NCBI RefSeq assembly: GCF_000621745.1
Contig: NZ_JHXK01000020.1
Coordinates: 1 to 64,000, forward strand
Direction of reading: 5' to 3'
DNA from: Clostridium beijerinckii HUN142
GTDB taxonomy: Bacteria > Bacillota > Clostridia > Clostridiales > Clostridiaceae
Length of the DNA: 64,000 nucleotides
A program made the translations under genes and the position numbers. The stretch's first letter is position 1. Every line of letters starts with the position of its first letter. Of the stretch, positions 16,801-25,940 are shown in pieces. Under the pieces are notes generated by a model. It had not been told where the DNA came from. It was given only the letters and a program-made list of their open reading frames with translations, and did not search any database.

Positions 16801-18534
16801 ATGACCTTATTTAAAAATTACATTGCGAAGCAATGGAAATTACTACTTTTGCCTATGTTTGCTATGATAGTTTCCATCTGTGCAGATAGCTCTTATCCTT
16901 ACTTTCAAAAGATATTTATTGATAATATAATTCTTGGTCATATGGATAATTATTTAATTATATTTTTAATAGTTGTTGCTTCAGTTGCACTAATTCATGG
17001 TTTATTTTCTTACTTAAATGAGTTTTTGTTCGATAAATTTGCTCTTATAGTATGTAAAAAATTGAGACAAGATTTATACTCTAAATTTCAATCTTTTGAA
17101 TTCTCTTTTTTTGATAATAATAACACTGGTGAATTACTTTCGAGAATTATTGAAGATGTAGATGTAGTATGGGACACTCTATCCTTTGGACTGAGATTGC
17201 TATTGGAAGCAATAATACTTTTTTCAGTTTCTGCTTTTATAATGTTTAATATAAATAAAACTTTAACTATTATCTGCTTACTTGTTTTATTACCAGTTGC
17301 TTATATTGGAACAATTATGGACAAGAAGTTCTGGACTGTATATTCACAAATTAGTGACCAAACAGCCGAAATAAACTCTATAGTTCAGCAAGATGTTTCA
17401 GGTATAAGACTTGTAAAAGCTTTTGCTCGTGAAAAATATGAAATATCAAAATTTTTGAAAGTAAACAAAAAATTCTTTGATTTAAATGTTGAGCAAGCAA
17501 AAATAGTTGGGACTTATGGTCCTATAATTGAACTTTTAACAAACGCTGCACCAATTTTAATGATTGTTTATGGTGGTTATTTATGTATTCAAGGAAATTT
17601 AAGTTTTGGTAGTTTAGTAGCATTTACTAGTTATATTTTTAATCTTTCTTGGTGTGTAAAGAATTTAGGTTTTTTTATTAACTTACTTTCACAAAATAAA
17701 GCTTCTATGGGTAAGATAACTGATATTTTAGATAGAAATTCTGAAATTACTTCCATGGAAAATGGTTACAACCCTACTGAAATTAAAGGAGATATTATAT
17801 TTAAAAATGTAAGCTTTTCCTATAACAATGTTGAAGTACTTCATGATGTAAATTTAAATATTCCTCATGGAAGTACTGTTGCAATAATGGGTACTACTGG
17901 ATGTGGTAAAAGTACCTTACTTTCTCTAATAGGTAGGTATTACGATGTGACTAAAGGAGAAATTTTAGTTGATAATGTTAATGTTAAGAACTGGAATTTA
18001 GAAACTTTAAGAGCTAATATGTCTGTTGTATTTCAAGATACTTTCTTATTTTCAGATACAATAAAAAACAATATATACTTTGGAAGTAATAAATCTGAAA
18101 GTGCTTTAATTAAAGCTGTTAAAGATAGTGCCGCTTACTCCTTTATTAAAGAAATGCCAGAAGGTTTTGATACCATTATTGGTGAACGAGGTCTTGGCCT
18201 ATCAGGAGGACAAAAACAAAGACTTGCTATATCAAGAGCAATATTAAGAAAATCACCTATTTTAATTCTAGATGATTCAACTTCTGCCCTTGATATGGAA
18301 ACTGAATTTAAAGTTCTTCAAAATCTAAAAAATGATAAGAAAAAAGCAACTACTTTTATAATTGCCCATAGGATTTCTGGTGTAAAAGACGCTGATATAA
18401 TTCTATTTATGAAAGATGGTAGAATTGTAGAAAAAGGTGATCATTCAAGTTTAGTAAAGGCTAAAGGTTACTATCATAGTGTATATTCTCACCAATTCCA
18501 GGATTTTGAAGCACTTACATTGGAGGCAAATTAA
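16801..18534 (+). CDS. ABC exporter half-transporter with degenerate catalytic site (BmrC/TM287-like)
   Basis: A 577-residue type IV ABC exporter subunit with six membrane helices in the first 310 residues and a C-terminal nucleotide-binding domain. Walker A is GTTGCGKST, the signature is LSGGQKQR, and Walker B reads ILILDDSTSALD with Asp in place of the catalytic Glu, the hallmark of the degenerate-site partner in heterodimeric exporters. The next gene starts one base after this stop and provides the canonical partner. Together they should export drugs across the membrane. Expression is probably induced through the leader peptide and attenuator upstream. ATG follows AAAGGAGG. Confidence 0.9.
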   Translation: MTLFKNYIAKQWKLLLLPMFAMIVSICADSSYPYFQKIFIDNIILGHMDNYLIIFLIVVASVALIHGLFSYLNEFLFDKFALIVCKKLRQDLYSKFQSFEFSFFDNNNTGELLSRIIEDVDVVWDTLSFGLRLLLEAIILFSVSAFIMFNINKTLTIICLLVLLPVAYIGTIMDKKFWTVYSQISDQTAEINSIVQQDVSGIRLVKAFAREKYEISKFLKVNKKFFDLNVEQAKIVGTYGPIIELLTNAAPILMIVYGGYLCIQGNLSFGSLVAFTSYIFNLSWCVKNLGFFINLLSQNKASMGKITDILDRNSEITSMENGYNPTEIKGDIIFKNVSFSYNNVEVLHDVNLNIPHGSTVAIMGTTGCGKSTLLSLIGRYYDVTKGEILVDNVNVKNWNLETLRANMSVVFQDTFLFSDTIKNNIYFGSNKSESALIKAVKDSAAYSFIKEMPEGFDTIIGERGLGLSGGQKQRLAISRAILRKSPILILDDSTSALDMETEFKVLQNLKNDKKKATTFIIAHRISGVKDADIILFMKDGRIVEKGDHSSLVKAKGYYHSVYSHQFQDFEALTLEAN

Positions 18535-18535
18535 T

Positions 18536-20305
18536 ATGAATGATATTTCACATGAATCATCCAAGATCCAAATAGTAAAAAGACTATTAACCTATGTTAA
18601 ACCTTATAAGCTGAAAGTTACTTTTGTAATTTTACTTTTACTTATTGTAATGGCTTGTAATTCAGTTACCCCTTATTTAATGAAAATATCTATAGATACT
18701 TTTGTTGCAGAAAAAAATGTTAAGGCCTTATTTCTTCTTGGATGTGGACTAATACTTATGAATATATTTTCAATGATTTTATCTAGAATCAGAACTATCG
18801 CCATGTCTAAGATTACCAATCAAATCTTAGTGGATATTAGACATAGCTTATATACTCATATACAAACTTTAAGCTTTAACTTTTTTGATAATAGGCCCGT
18901 TGGAAAGATTATTTCAAGAGTTGTTGGAGATGTAAATGCTCTTCAAAATTTATTAAATAATAGTATTGTAAATTTAATTCCTAATGTTTTTACTATTATC
19001 CTAGTAATTTGCCTAATGCTTATATTGAATCCAATGCTAGCTGGTATCTGCTTAATTACAATGCCTTTATTATTATTTGCAATGTTCTACATTCAGATTA
19101 AGGCAGATAATAAATGGAAAATTTTTAGAGAACATCGTTCTTCTTTAATTGGATACACTCATGAATCTTTATCAGGAATGAAAGTAATTCAAGGTTTTAG
19201 CAGAAAATATTACGCTAAAGATAAATTTGACAGCCATATTGGAAATCATGCAAATGGTTTTATGACTGCTGTATTTACTCAAGATTTCTTTTGGCCATTT
19301 TTAACTTCCTTCCGTGGTTTAAGTATGGTAATTCTACTCGGCTCTGGATATTTGTTAAGCAAACAAGGAAATTTAAGCTTAGGTACGTTAATGGCATTTT
19401 TTATGTACATTGAAATGCTTTGGAGACCTATTATAAATCTATCTTCATTTTACAATGCCTTTGTTACCAGTATGTCTGCTGGCGAAAGAATTTTTGATAT
19501 TTTAGATACCAAAAGTGATATGGTAGATGAAGCATCAATTAAGGCTCTCCCTCAAATTAAAGGAGATATCGAATTTGATCATGTTACTTTTTCTTACACT
19601 AATGCTGATATTCCAGCCCTTAAGAATACTTCATTTAAATTAAAAGCTGGCGAAAAAATAGCTTTAGTTGGTGAAACTGGTGCAGGAAAAACAACTATAA
19701 CTAATTTAATTAGCAGATTCTATGACCCTACCTTTGGCTCTGTAAAAATTGATGGTGTAGATATAAAAGACGTCACTGTTGAAAGCTTAAGAAGCCAAAT
19801 GGGTATAATGCTTCAAGATTCATTTTTATTTTCAACCTCAATTAAAGAAAATATACGCTATGGTAAATTAAACGCTACAGATGAAGAGGTAATACAAGCT
19901 GCAAAGGCCGTTAACGCTCATGGGTTTATCGAAAAACTAGAAAAGGGATATGATACTGATGTAAATGAAAGAGGTTCAAGACTCTCCCTTGGTCAGAGAC
20001 AATTAATAGCTTTTGCAAGAGCTTTAATTGCAGATCCAAGAATACTAATACTAGATGAAGCAACTGCAAATATAGATACTGAAACTGAATTATTAGTTCA
20101 AGAAGGTATAAAAAAGCTTATGAAAGGAAGGACCTCAATAGTAATAGCTCATAGACTTTCTACAATAAGAGATTGTGATAAAATTTTTGTACTTTCTAAA
20201 GGCAGAATAGTTGAGTCAGGTACTCATGATGAACTCCTTAAAAATCATGGTTATTATTATAAACTGTATTCAGCTCAATACAGCTTCCTAAAGCAGGATG
20301 CTTAA
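18536..20305 (+). CDS. ABC exporter half-transporter, catalytic partner (BmrD/TM288-like)
   Basis: A 589-residue partner exporter subunit: six membrane helices, Walker A GETGAGKTT, signature LSLGQRQ, Walker B ILILDEATANID with the catalytic Glu, and H-loop IAHRLST. The start is ATG 18536, one base after the upstream stop, with its ribosome site TTGGAGG inside the upstream coding end; the in-frame TTG at 18479 is not needed. The pair is a typical heterodimeric multidrug exporter with one degenerate and one canonical ATP site. Confidence 0.92.
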   Translation: MNDISHESSKIQIVKRLLTYVKPYKLKVTFVILLLLIVMACNSVTPYLMKISIDTFVAEKNVKALFLLGCGLILMNIFSMILSRIRTIAMSKITNQILVDIRHSLYTHIQTLSFNFFDNRPVGKIISRVVGDVNALQNLLNNSIVNLIPNVFTIILVICLMLILNPMLAGICLITMPLLLFAMFYIQIKADNKWKIFREHRSSLIGYTHESLSGMKVIQGFSRKYYAKDKFDSHIGNHANGFMTAVFTQDFFWPFLTSFRGLSMVILLGSGYLLSKQGNLSLGTLMAFFMYIEMLWRPIINLSSFYNAFVTSMSAGERIFDILDTKSDMVDEASIKALPQIKGDIEFDHVTFSYTNADIPALKNTSFKLKAGEKIALVGETGAGKTTITNLISRFYDPTFGSVKIDGVDIKDVTVESLRSQMGIMLQDSFLFSTSIKENIRYGKLNATDEEVIQAAKAVNAHGFIEKLEKGYDTDVNERGSRLSLGQRQLIAFARALIADPRILILDEATANIDTETELLVQEGIKKLMKGRTSIVIAHRLSTIRDCDKIFVLSKGRIVESGTHDELLKNHGYYYKLYSAQYSFLKQDA

Positions 20306-20350
20306 AAAACTTCGAGCCAGCTAAAGACTGACTAAAAAAGATAAAAAAAT

Positions 20351-20393
20351 AAAAGGAATTGCTTAAAATTAGCAATTCCTTCCAATATAAATT
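20351..20393. terminator. bidirectional terminator between ABC exporter and LRR gene
   Basis: GGAATTGCT (20355-20363), 7-base loop, AGCAATTCC (20371-20379). It is flanked by an A-rich run on the left, which gives a T-rich tail on minus for the LRR protein gene. Confidence 0.75.
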
Positions 20394-20406
20394 TAGTTAA
20401 TGAGCA

Positions 20407-21063
20407 TCATTTAGTATTTAATATAATTCTACTTGGAGATATACCATACGTGATTAAATATTGTTTTGTTTTTTCACTCTTAACATAAAACACAGCATCA
20501 TCACAAGCGTAAAATGCATCATGTCCTATACTTTCCACACTATCTGGAATTATTATACTTTTTAAACTAACACACCTTCCAAATGCATTATTTCCAATAC
20601 TTGTTACACTGTCTGGAATTGTTACATCTGTTAAATACTCACACTCATAAAATGCACTATTTCCTATGCTTTTTATCTCAATATCCCCTATTTTTCCTGG
20701 TATAACTAATGGAATACCAGTTATTCCTGGACCCCAAGGGACCTTCCTATTAAATTTTACAATTCCGCTAGTTGACTTAAGAATATCAAACTCTCCAGCT
20801 TTAATACATTCTATCCCAGCTCCACTATCATCTAAATACCAGCCATCTACATCTTTATTCTTGTCCATATATCCAAATACACCAAAATAGTACCAGTTTC
20901 CAGAAATATATCTCCAACCTTTAGCGTATGAATCACCTTCTGAATACCACCAGCCATTAGAATTTTGTTGCCATTCTGCACTTGCACCTATTGGATTTAA
21001 TAATAATACTGAAGCTACTACTAATACACTAGCTATTACTTTTGTTAATTTTAACTTTTTCAT
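20407..21063 (-). CDS. secreted LRR_5 (BspA-like) protein with cell-wall-binding repeats
   Basis: A 218-residue secreted protein. The signal peptide (MKKLKLTKVIASVLVVASVLL, cleavage likely after GASA) is followed by aromatic choline-binding-like repeats (NGWWYSEG, GWRYISGNWYYFG) that attach proteins to wall polymers, then BspA-type leucine-rich repeats (TIPDSVTSIGNNAFGRC and IIPDSVESIGHDAF). Such proteins are surface adhesins or scaffolds. ATG 21063 is chosen because it begins the signal peptide. The wall-binding repeat is nearly the same as in the MORN protein at 54.6 kb. Confidence 0.88.
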   Translation of the reverse strand: MKKLKLTKVIASVLVVASVLLLNPIGASAEWQQNSNGWWYSEGDSYAKGWRYISGNWYYFGVFGYMDKNKDVDGWYLDDSGAGIECIKAGEFDILKSTSGIVKFNRKVPWGPGITGIPLVIPGKIGDIEIKSIGNSAFYECEYLTDVTIPDSVTSIGNNAFGRCVSLKSIIIPDSVESIGHDAFYACDDAVFYVKSEKTKQYLITYGISPSRIILNTK

Positions 21064-21242
21064 ATTTTTCCCCACTTTTTACCCCTTCATTTTAAATTAA
21101 TATTTTAACATAATTACCAATAATATTCACTATTATCTCAAAACAGTCACTTTATCTATTTTTATATCTTCCTTCCAGCTTCTAACATTTTTACTGCATC
21201 CTCCGCAATTCCTTATCAATAGTACTTCTAGGCGTTAAAATC

Positions 21243-21950
21243 TTATCTTCTTAAAAGTTCCTTAATAGACTTCACAGGCCTCTTCAAAAACTCATCTTTA
21301 GAAACCCTAATTACATTTTCTCCTATTACACTCATTATATTTTTATCATCAACAATAATTTTCACATCATCTATATTAAAAGCTTTAATTTTACTTTTAT
21401 CATCGATATTATCTATTTCAATGGATATTTCACTATGTCTTCTTTTAAGCTCTGTGAAAAGTCTGAATTCCTCTTTAGCTTTTATAAATAATTCAGTTGT
21501 GTTCTTTGAATTATTTAGCAGATATAAAGTTGTATATATAAAGCTTCTAATAGACTGATTTGATATTTCTATTTTATTTTGAAGCTTATACCACTCTTCA
21601 ATCTCAAACTTATAGTATAACGTGTCATCAGCCTTTGGCAGCTCGTGTATTTCACTTCTTTTTACTATGTCGATATTCTTAATTTTCCCATACCACAATA
21701 TCCCTGCATCATCACCAAACTTGTTTTTTGACTGATACAAAGCAATATACTTGATATTGTTTTTAGCTAAATTGACTTTATTCTTTGGAATGTGGTAAAA
21801 GTTATATTTAATGCTTACTTCTAGTTGTTCTCTACCTTTTAATGATCCAACTAATACCTCTCTATTTAAGGAAGCTCGACTCACATTCGTTCGCTGAGTA
21901 AGCGATTCACTCAAAATCATAGATTTTGGTTCTCTGCTTAAAGTATTCAT
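21243..21950 (-). CDS. McrBC-locus accessory protein, perhaps a detached C-terminal domain of the McrC-like protein
   Basis: A 235-residue protein overlapping the end of the McrC-like gene by 44 bases in another frame. From residue 50 it reads as an alpha/beta domain (NFYHIPKNKV, IKYIALYQSKNKFGDDAG, ILWYGKI) reminiscent of PUA/EVE-like or McrC-associated C-terminal domains. The first 30 residues (SESLTQRTNVSRAS) are encoded by a small GC-richer inverted-repeat segment and look like non-native sequence. Either this is a translationally coupled third gene or the original single protein was split at the repeat. Fold assignment is tentative. Confidence 0.5.
   Translation of the reverse strand: MNTLSREPKSMILSESLTQRTNVSRASLNREVLVGSLKGREQLEVSIKYNFYHIPKNKVNLAKNNIKYIALYQSKNKFGDDAGILWYGKIKNIDIVKRSEIHELPKADDTLYYKFEIEEWYKLQNKIEISNQSIRSFIYTTLYLLNNSKNTTELFIKAKEEFRLFTELKRRHSEISIEIDNIDDKSKIKAFNIDDVKIIVDDKNIMSVIGENVIRVSKDEFLKRPVKSIKELLRR
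21873..21913. repeat. imperfect inverted-repeat segment at the McrC/accessory junction
   Basis: A nested palindromic segment with TCGCT-TACTC-AGCGA and CTCA/TGAG arms, noticeably richer in G and C than its surroundings. It lies exactly where the McrC-like reading frame ends and the next begins. It may be a small inserted palindromic element. Confidence 0.35.
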
Positions 21951-23730
21951 CTTTTAAATAATCCTCTTTTCCTACAGGCTCTATTGCCCTTTCATAACTT
22001 GAATAAGATGATTCATCAATAATTTCCTCTAGGAAATCTTCCATGAGATTTGTAGTTGAAGGAAGAAACGGTATTGCGCCTATATTAACTTCTTCTATAC
22101 TCCTATAAAATTTATGATTTTTAAATTCTTCTTCATTATCATATGGGAACAATACAAATGCTCCAAATATGCAGTTATTTATAGCTCCAACAGGATTCTT
22201 TATTTTATCTTTACGTTCTAATAATTTATCTTTGTTATAATCATAAACAATGGCATCTCTATATCTATGCATTGTATTAATATCCTCTTCCTTAGGACCA
22301 ACACTTCCATAAGCCTCAATATATTCTGGGGATGTATCTATCTTATATTTTGCATCAAATATGAATTCATATGATTTAATACTGCTATCTTTATGCATAG
22401 ATAATACGTTATCTGGCTTTTGTGATACTGTTTTGGAACTTCTTCTGGAATTATAGTAAACTTTGAATTTTTCATTTGTTTGTGGATTATAATAAGTAAG
22501 TGATGATTCAACACCTTTTACAAGTGAAACTGTAATCCCATCTTTATTAATTTTTAATATATCAGTGCTTACTAATTTATATTTCTTTTTAAGCAATGAG
22601 TTTATCTTTATGAAACACCAATATTCATATAATAACGAAAGCTCCTTCATTGAAAGGCTGAATATATTTGAATTGATACTCAAGCCTTTTTGAAGCATAA
22701 GATAATATTTATATACTTCTTTATATCCATTCCCCATTGAAAATACTAATGAAAGATTAGCTTCATTATATTCACATGGGATATTTCTTAAAATTGAAGT
22801 ATTAATTCTTTTGTTTATTTCCCTTTTAAAGCTGTTCAATTTTTTTAATATTTCTTTGTCATTGTTATTAAGCTTTTTTAACTTTAAAAGAAACTTATCT
22901 ATTTTATCAATTACTTTTAATAGCATAAACTTTAAGAATCTATTTTCTTTTGTATTGGTAGTTACAGTTTTATTTGTGATTAATGCTTCTTTAGGCAAAT
23001 AGGTGCCATTTATCTTTTCCATTAAATATGGTCTTTTTTCTAAATATTTTATTGTTTCATTAGGTGCATTTCTTATTTTATGATATTTTACTACCCTTGA
23101 ATCTTTTTGAAGTTCATGATATGGATTATACAAGATTATGTCTATGGATTTCTTTAGTTTATCAAAGACATAATTTAGAATGCTATAAAATTCACTATCA
23201 TTATTATTGCTCTTATTATTTATTTCAGAAGATAAATAAGTTCTTGCTAAAAAGCCATAAGCCAAATTATATATTTCTTCATTTACATCTTTTAAAATAG
23301 CTTTATAATCTTCTTTATAACTTATTTTTGTTGGATATACTTCTAAGATAATTTCAAGTTCTATCTTATTATTAACCGTAACTACAAAATCAGTAGCTCC
23401 AATATCTCCTTTAAAGTTTATTACACCACTTAAGTTCTTTGATTTTGAAGTTATTGGTGTTACCTTATTTCTTATATTTATATTTTGATGATAAAACTCT
23501 ACATCAGCGCCATTTTTGCTCTGAATTATAATTTCATAATTGGAGTATTCTTTAAGAAATAATCCTTTTATATATTCAATATCAGATTCGATGAGATCTT
23601 TATTAAATGTATTAATCCTTAAGATTGCTTCATCACTTATGCCATATCTTTCACCTTTAAGAACAAAGATTATATTTTCTGTTTCTACAGATATAAGTTC
23701 ATTATTATTGCCAGAAGGTTGTGAATCCAT
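21907..23730 (-). CDS. McrC-like DUF2357 protein with PD-(D/E)XK nuclease
   Basis: A 607-residue DUF2357-type protein, the nuclease partner of McrB-like AAA+ motors in type IV restriction. The central region holds KYLEKRPYLMEKI and the conserved NTKENRFLKFML segment. The nuclease core reads KPDNVLSM then FDAKYKI, that is PD-x(n)-D-x-K. It would cut modified or foreign DNA when driven by the NTPase. The start ATG overlaps the McrB-like gene by 26 bases, after AGGAGG. Since the upstream motor gene is interrupted by an amber codon, function of the locus is doubtful. Confidence 0.75.
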   Translation of the reverse strand: MDSQPSGNNNELISVETENIIFVLKGERYGISDEAILRINTFNKDLIESDIEYIKGLFLKEYSNYEIIIQSKNGADVEFYHQNINIRNKVTPITSKSKNLSGVINFKGDIGATDFVVTVNNKIELEIILEVYPTKISYKEDYKAILKDVNEEIYNLAYGFLARTYLSSEINNKSNNNDSEFYSILNYVFDKLKKSIDIILYNPYHELQKDSRVVKYHKIRNAPNETIKYLEKRPYLMEKINGTYLPKEALITNKTVTTNTKENRFLKFMLLKVIDKIDKFLLKLKKLNNNDKEILKKLNSFKREINKRINTSILRNIPCEYNEANLSLVFSMGNGYKEVYKYYLMLQKGLSINSNIFSLSMKELSLLYEYWCFIKINSLLKKKYKLVSTDILKINKDGITVSLVKGVESSLTYYNPQTNEKFKVYYNSRRSSKTVSQKPDNVLSMHKDSSIKSYEFIFDAKYKIDTSPEYIEAYGSVGPKEEDINTMHRYRDAIVYDYNKDKLLERKDKIKNPVGAINNCIFGAFVLFPYDNEEEFKNHKFYRSIEEVNIGAIPFLPSTTNLMEDFLEEIIDESSYSSYERAIEPVGKEDYLKDEYFKQRTKIYDFE

Positions 23731-25864
23731 CTCTTATGAACCTCCTGATCATATAGATAAGTTTTTCATTAGTTAATTTGAATTTATAATTTATTTTATC
23801 AGAACCTTCATTTAAATCTGTAACTTTTTCTTTTAAGTCTTTCAATTCTTTTTCTTCTAAATATTCTCTATTTGAAAATCTATACTCATTGAATAATTCA
23901 AATATATCTAAGAGCATGTCCAAAACTTCATTGCTGCTTCCACTTATTTTAGGGAGAATCTTTTGAACAATGCATAAATCAAAGGCTTCATCAAAACTCA
24001 TTAAATTATCTTTAACAGCATAAATCATATAGAAAGTTATTTCATCTCTTACTCTATATCCAAAATGATAATTATATTTTTCTAGAATGCTGTTAATTTT
24101 AATAAGTTCATTTATAGCTTTTTGAGCTGTATCTTTAAATTCTTTACAATCCTTAATTTTTAAGAATTCTGACTTTAAGAAATCATTATGATAAATTCTA
24201 ATTTCCTCGTCAATATTAGAATTATCAGAGCTTGTATCATCATCTTCAAAAGAATAACTTAAATCAACTTTATTAAATTCAATTGTATTTGCCCTATCTA
24301 AAACCTTTTTACTAAATGGAAAGGTTGTTTCATCCATATTTACGGTTCCTATAATATATAAATTTTGAGGAATATAAACATCTCCATAAGTACTAATAGA
24401 TACAGAATCCCTCCCTATCTGCTCTAAACTCAGAAGAGTATTAGTTATTATTTCATTATCTTCATTTAATCTTCTTGTTTCCATAAGAGATAAAATGTCA
24501 CTAAAATAATACTCAACTCTAGCTAAATTCATTTCATCTAAACAAATGAAATATGGAAGCTCAGGATGTATCATAGCATCATAACAAACCTTAGTTATTA
24601 TTCCAGGTGTAAATTTTCCTTCAATATTTCTAAAACCTAAAAGATCTGTATTATCTGACCAATCAGGTTTTACTGGAATTAAATTAAATCTTTTATTTTC
24701 TGCTGTAGCTCCAATAGACTTTGCAAATAACTCTACAATTTTACTCTTACCTGTCCCCGATATTCCTGAAAGAATTACAAATGGTTTTGTTTTTAGAGAT
24801 ATATAAAGATTTTTAATTAATAACTTATCATAAGTATAGCCTTGGCTTTCTATGCAATTGTGAATGTAATCTACTGCTTTCCCAACTTCAAAATCTTTAA
24901 TTATTTCAGTTTCATTTGAAGTTTCTTCAATATCTTCTATATTATTATCATTAAAATCTTCATCGTCACCATCAGTAGTTGCATTTTCATCTCTTTTAAT
25001 TAGTTTTACTATAAAAGTATCCTTTTCTTCACCTTTGTAAAAGTCCATGTATTCCTGGGATTCATCTGGTAACTTAATTATTTTTCCCTTACTACCTTGA
25101 TCTTTTACTCTCATAATATATTGATAGCTTGTATTTAATTCTTTTGATAAGTATTCTTTTAATTTTTTTCTAAATAACAATTTTATAACTTTATCTTTTC
25201 TATTTAAATTTGGGAAATTAATTGATGCACCGAACTTTTGATTATCAATAACTATAGTTATATCTACTTTCCCACTTCTAATTAACTCATTAGAAAGATT
25301 TTCAATAAATCTCTCATGATATCGTGTTGGAATAACTGTTCCCTCTTGAAATGTACTATGATCTACTGCCTTTCTTGCTATTGCATTTATATTTTCTGTT
25401 TGGATCTTACTCCATGAATCAGATCTTTCTTTATTACTCCCTAAATCCTCTATATCATTTTCTTCATAAATATTGTACTAATTATTATTTATAAGCTCTT
25501 TATATTTATTTTTAATTACAAAATCAATATTTTCTTTTTCAAGATCTTGTATATTTAGAAATGTGCATTTATCATTGCTTTTAGACGGATTAAACATTGG
25601 TCTTATACTTAACATAATTTTAGTTTTAAACTGCCAACAAGTTAAAACATTTCTATTTCCGATTATCTTTTCTCCATTTTTCTCTCTAACCAGATTTTCA
25701 TCATAAATTTTCCTAGGCACAACAAAATAGGCATTCTTCTCTTTTTGACGTTCAAAAATAACTACATCTAATTCCTCTATGCTTTTATTTAAATATTGTA
25801 TCATTTTCTCTATATCTTGATTATCTTCAATTTTATTAGGTATTAATTTTAAAATCTTCTCCAT
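23705..25864 (-). pseudogene. McrB-like AAA+ NTPase gene interrupted by an in-frame TAG
   Basis: From ATG 25864 to the stop at 23705 one frame encodes a protein of about 718 residues with a single amber codon at 25478-25480. Residues 1-128 (MEKILKLIPN to KELINNN) precede it. Another 99 codons with no in-frame ATG, GTG or TTG follow before the first possible restart, a TTG at 25180. The distal part has Walker A GISGTGKS, Walker B CLDEMNLARVEYYFSDIL, sensor GTVNMDET and arginine motif LDRANTIEF of McrB motors. The N-terminal part is the presumed DNA-recognition domain. The gap region shows ordinary coding character. It could be a pseudogene, a sequencing error or a readthrough gene. Confidence 0.85.
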
Positions 25865-25900
25865 ATGTGATTCCTTTCATTAACTTAGAATGTTTTTAAT

Positions 25901-25939
25901 AAAGCTGAGGTTTTCCAACATAAAGAAAACCTCAGCTTT
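25901..25939 (-). terminator. intrinsic terminator after the helicase-S24 gene
   Basis: Perfect 15-bp stem AAAGCTGAGGTTTTC with complement and a 9-base loop, between the UvrD-S24 gene and the McrB-like gene. It nearly duplicates the stem at 15697-15733. Confidence 0.85.
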
Positions 25940-25940
25940 A

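Noticed and set aside
21243..25864. Complete functional McrBC restriction system
   Set aside because: The McrB-like frame has an amber codon and the accessory frame is split, so the locus is not called as intact.
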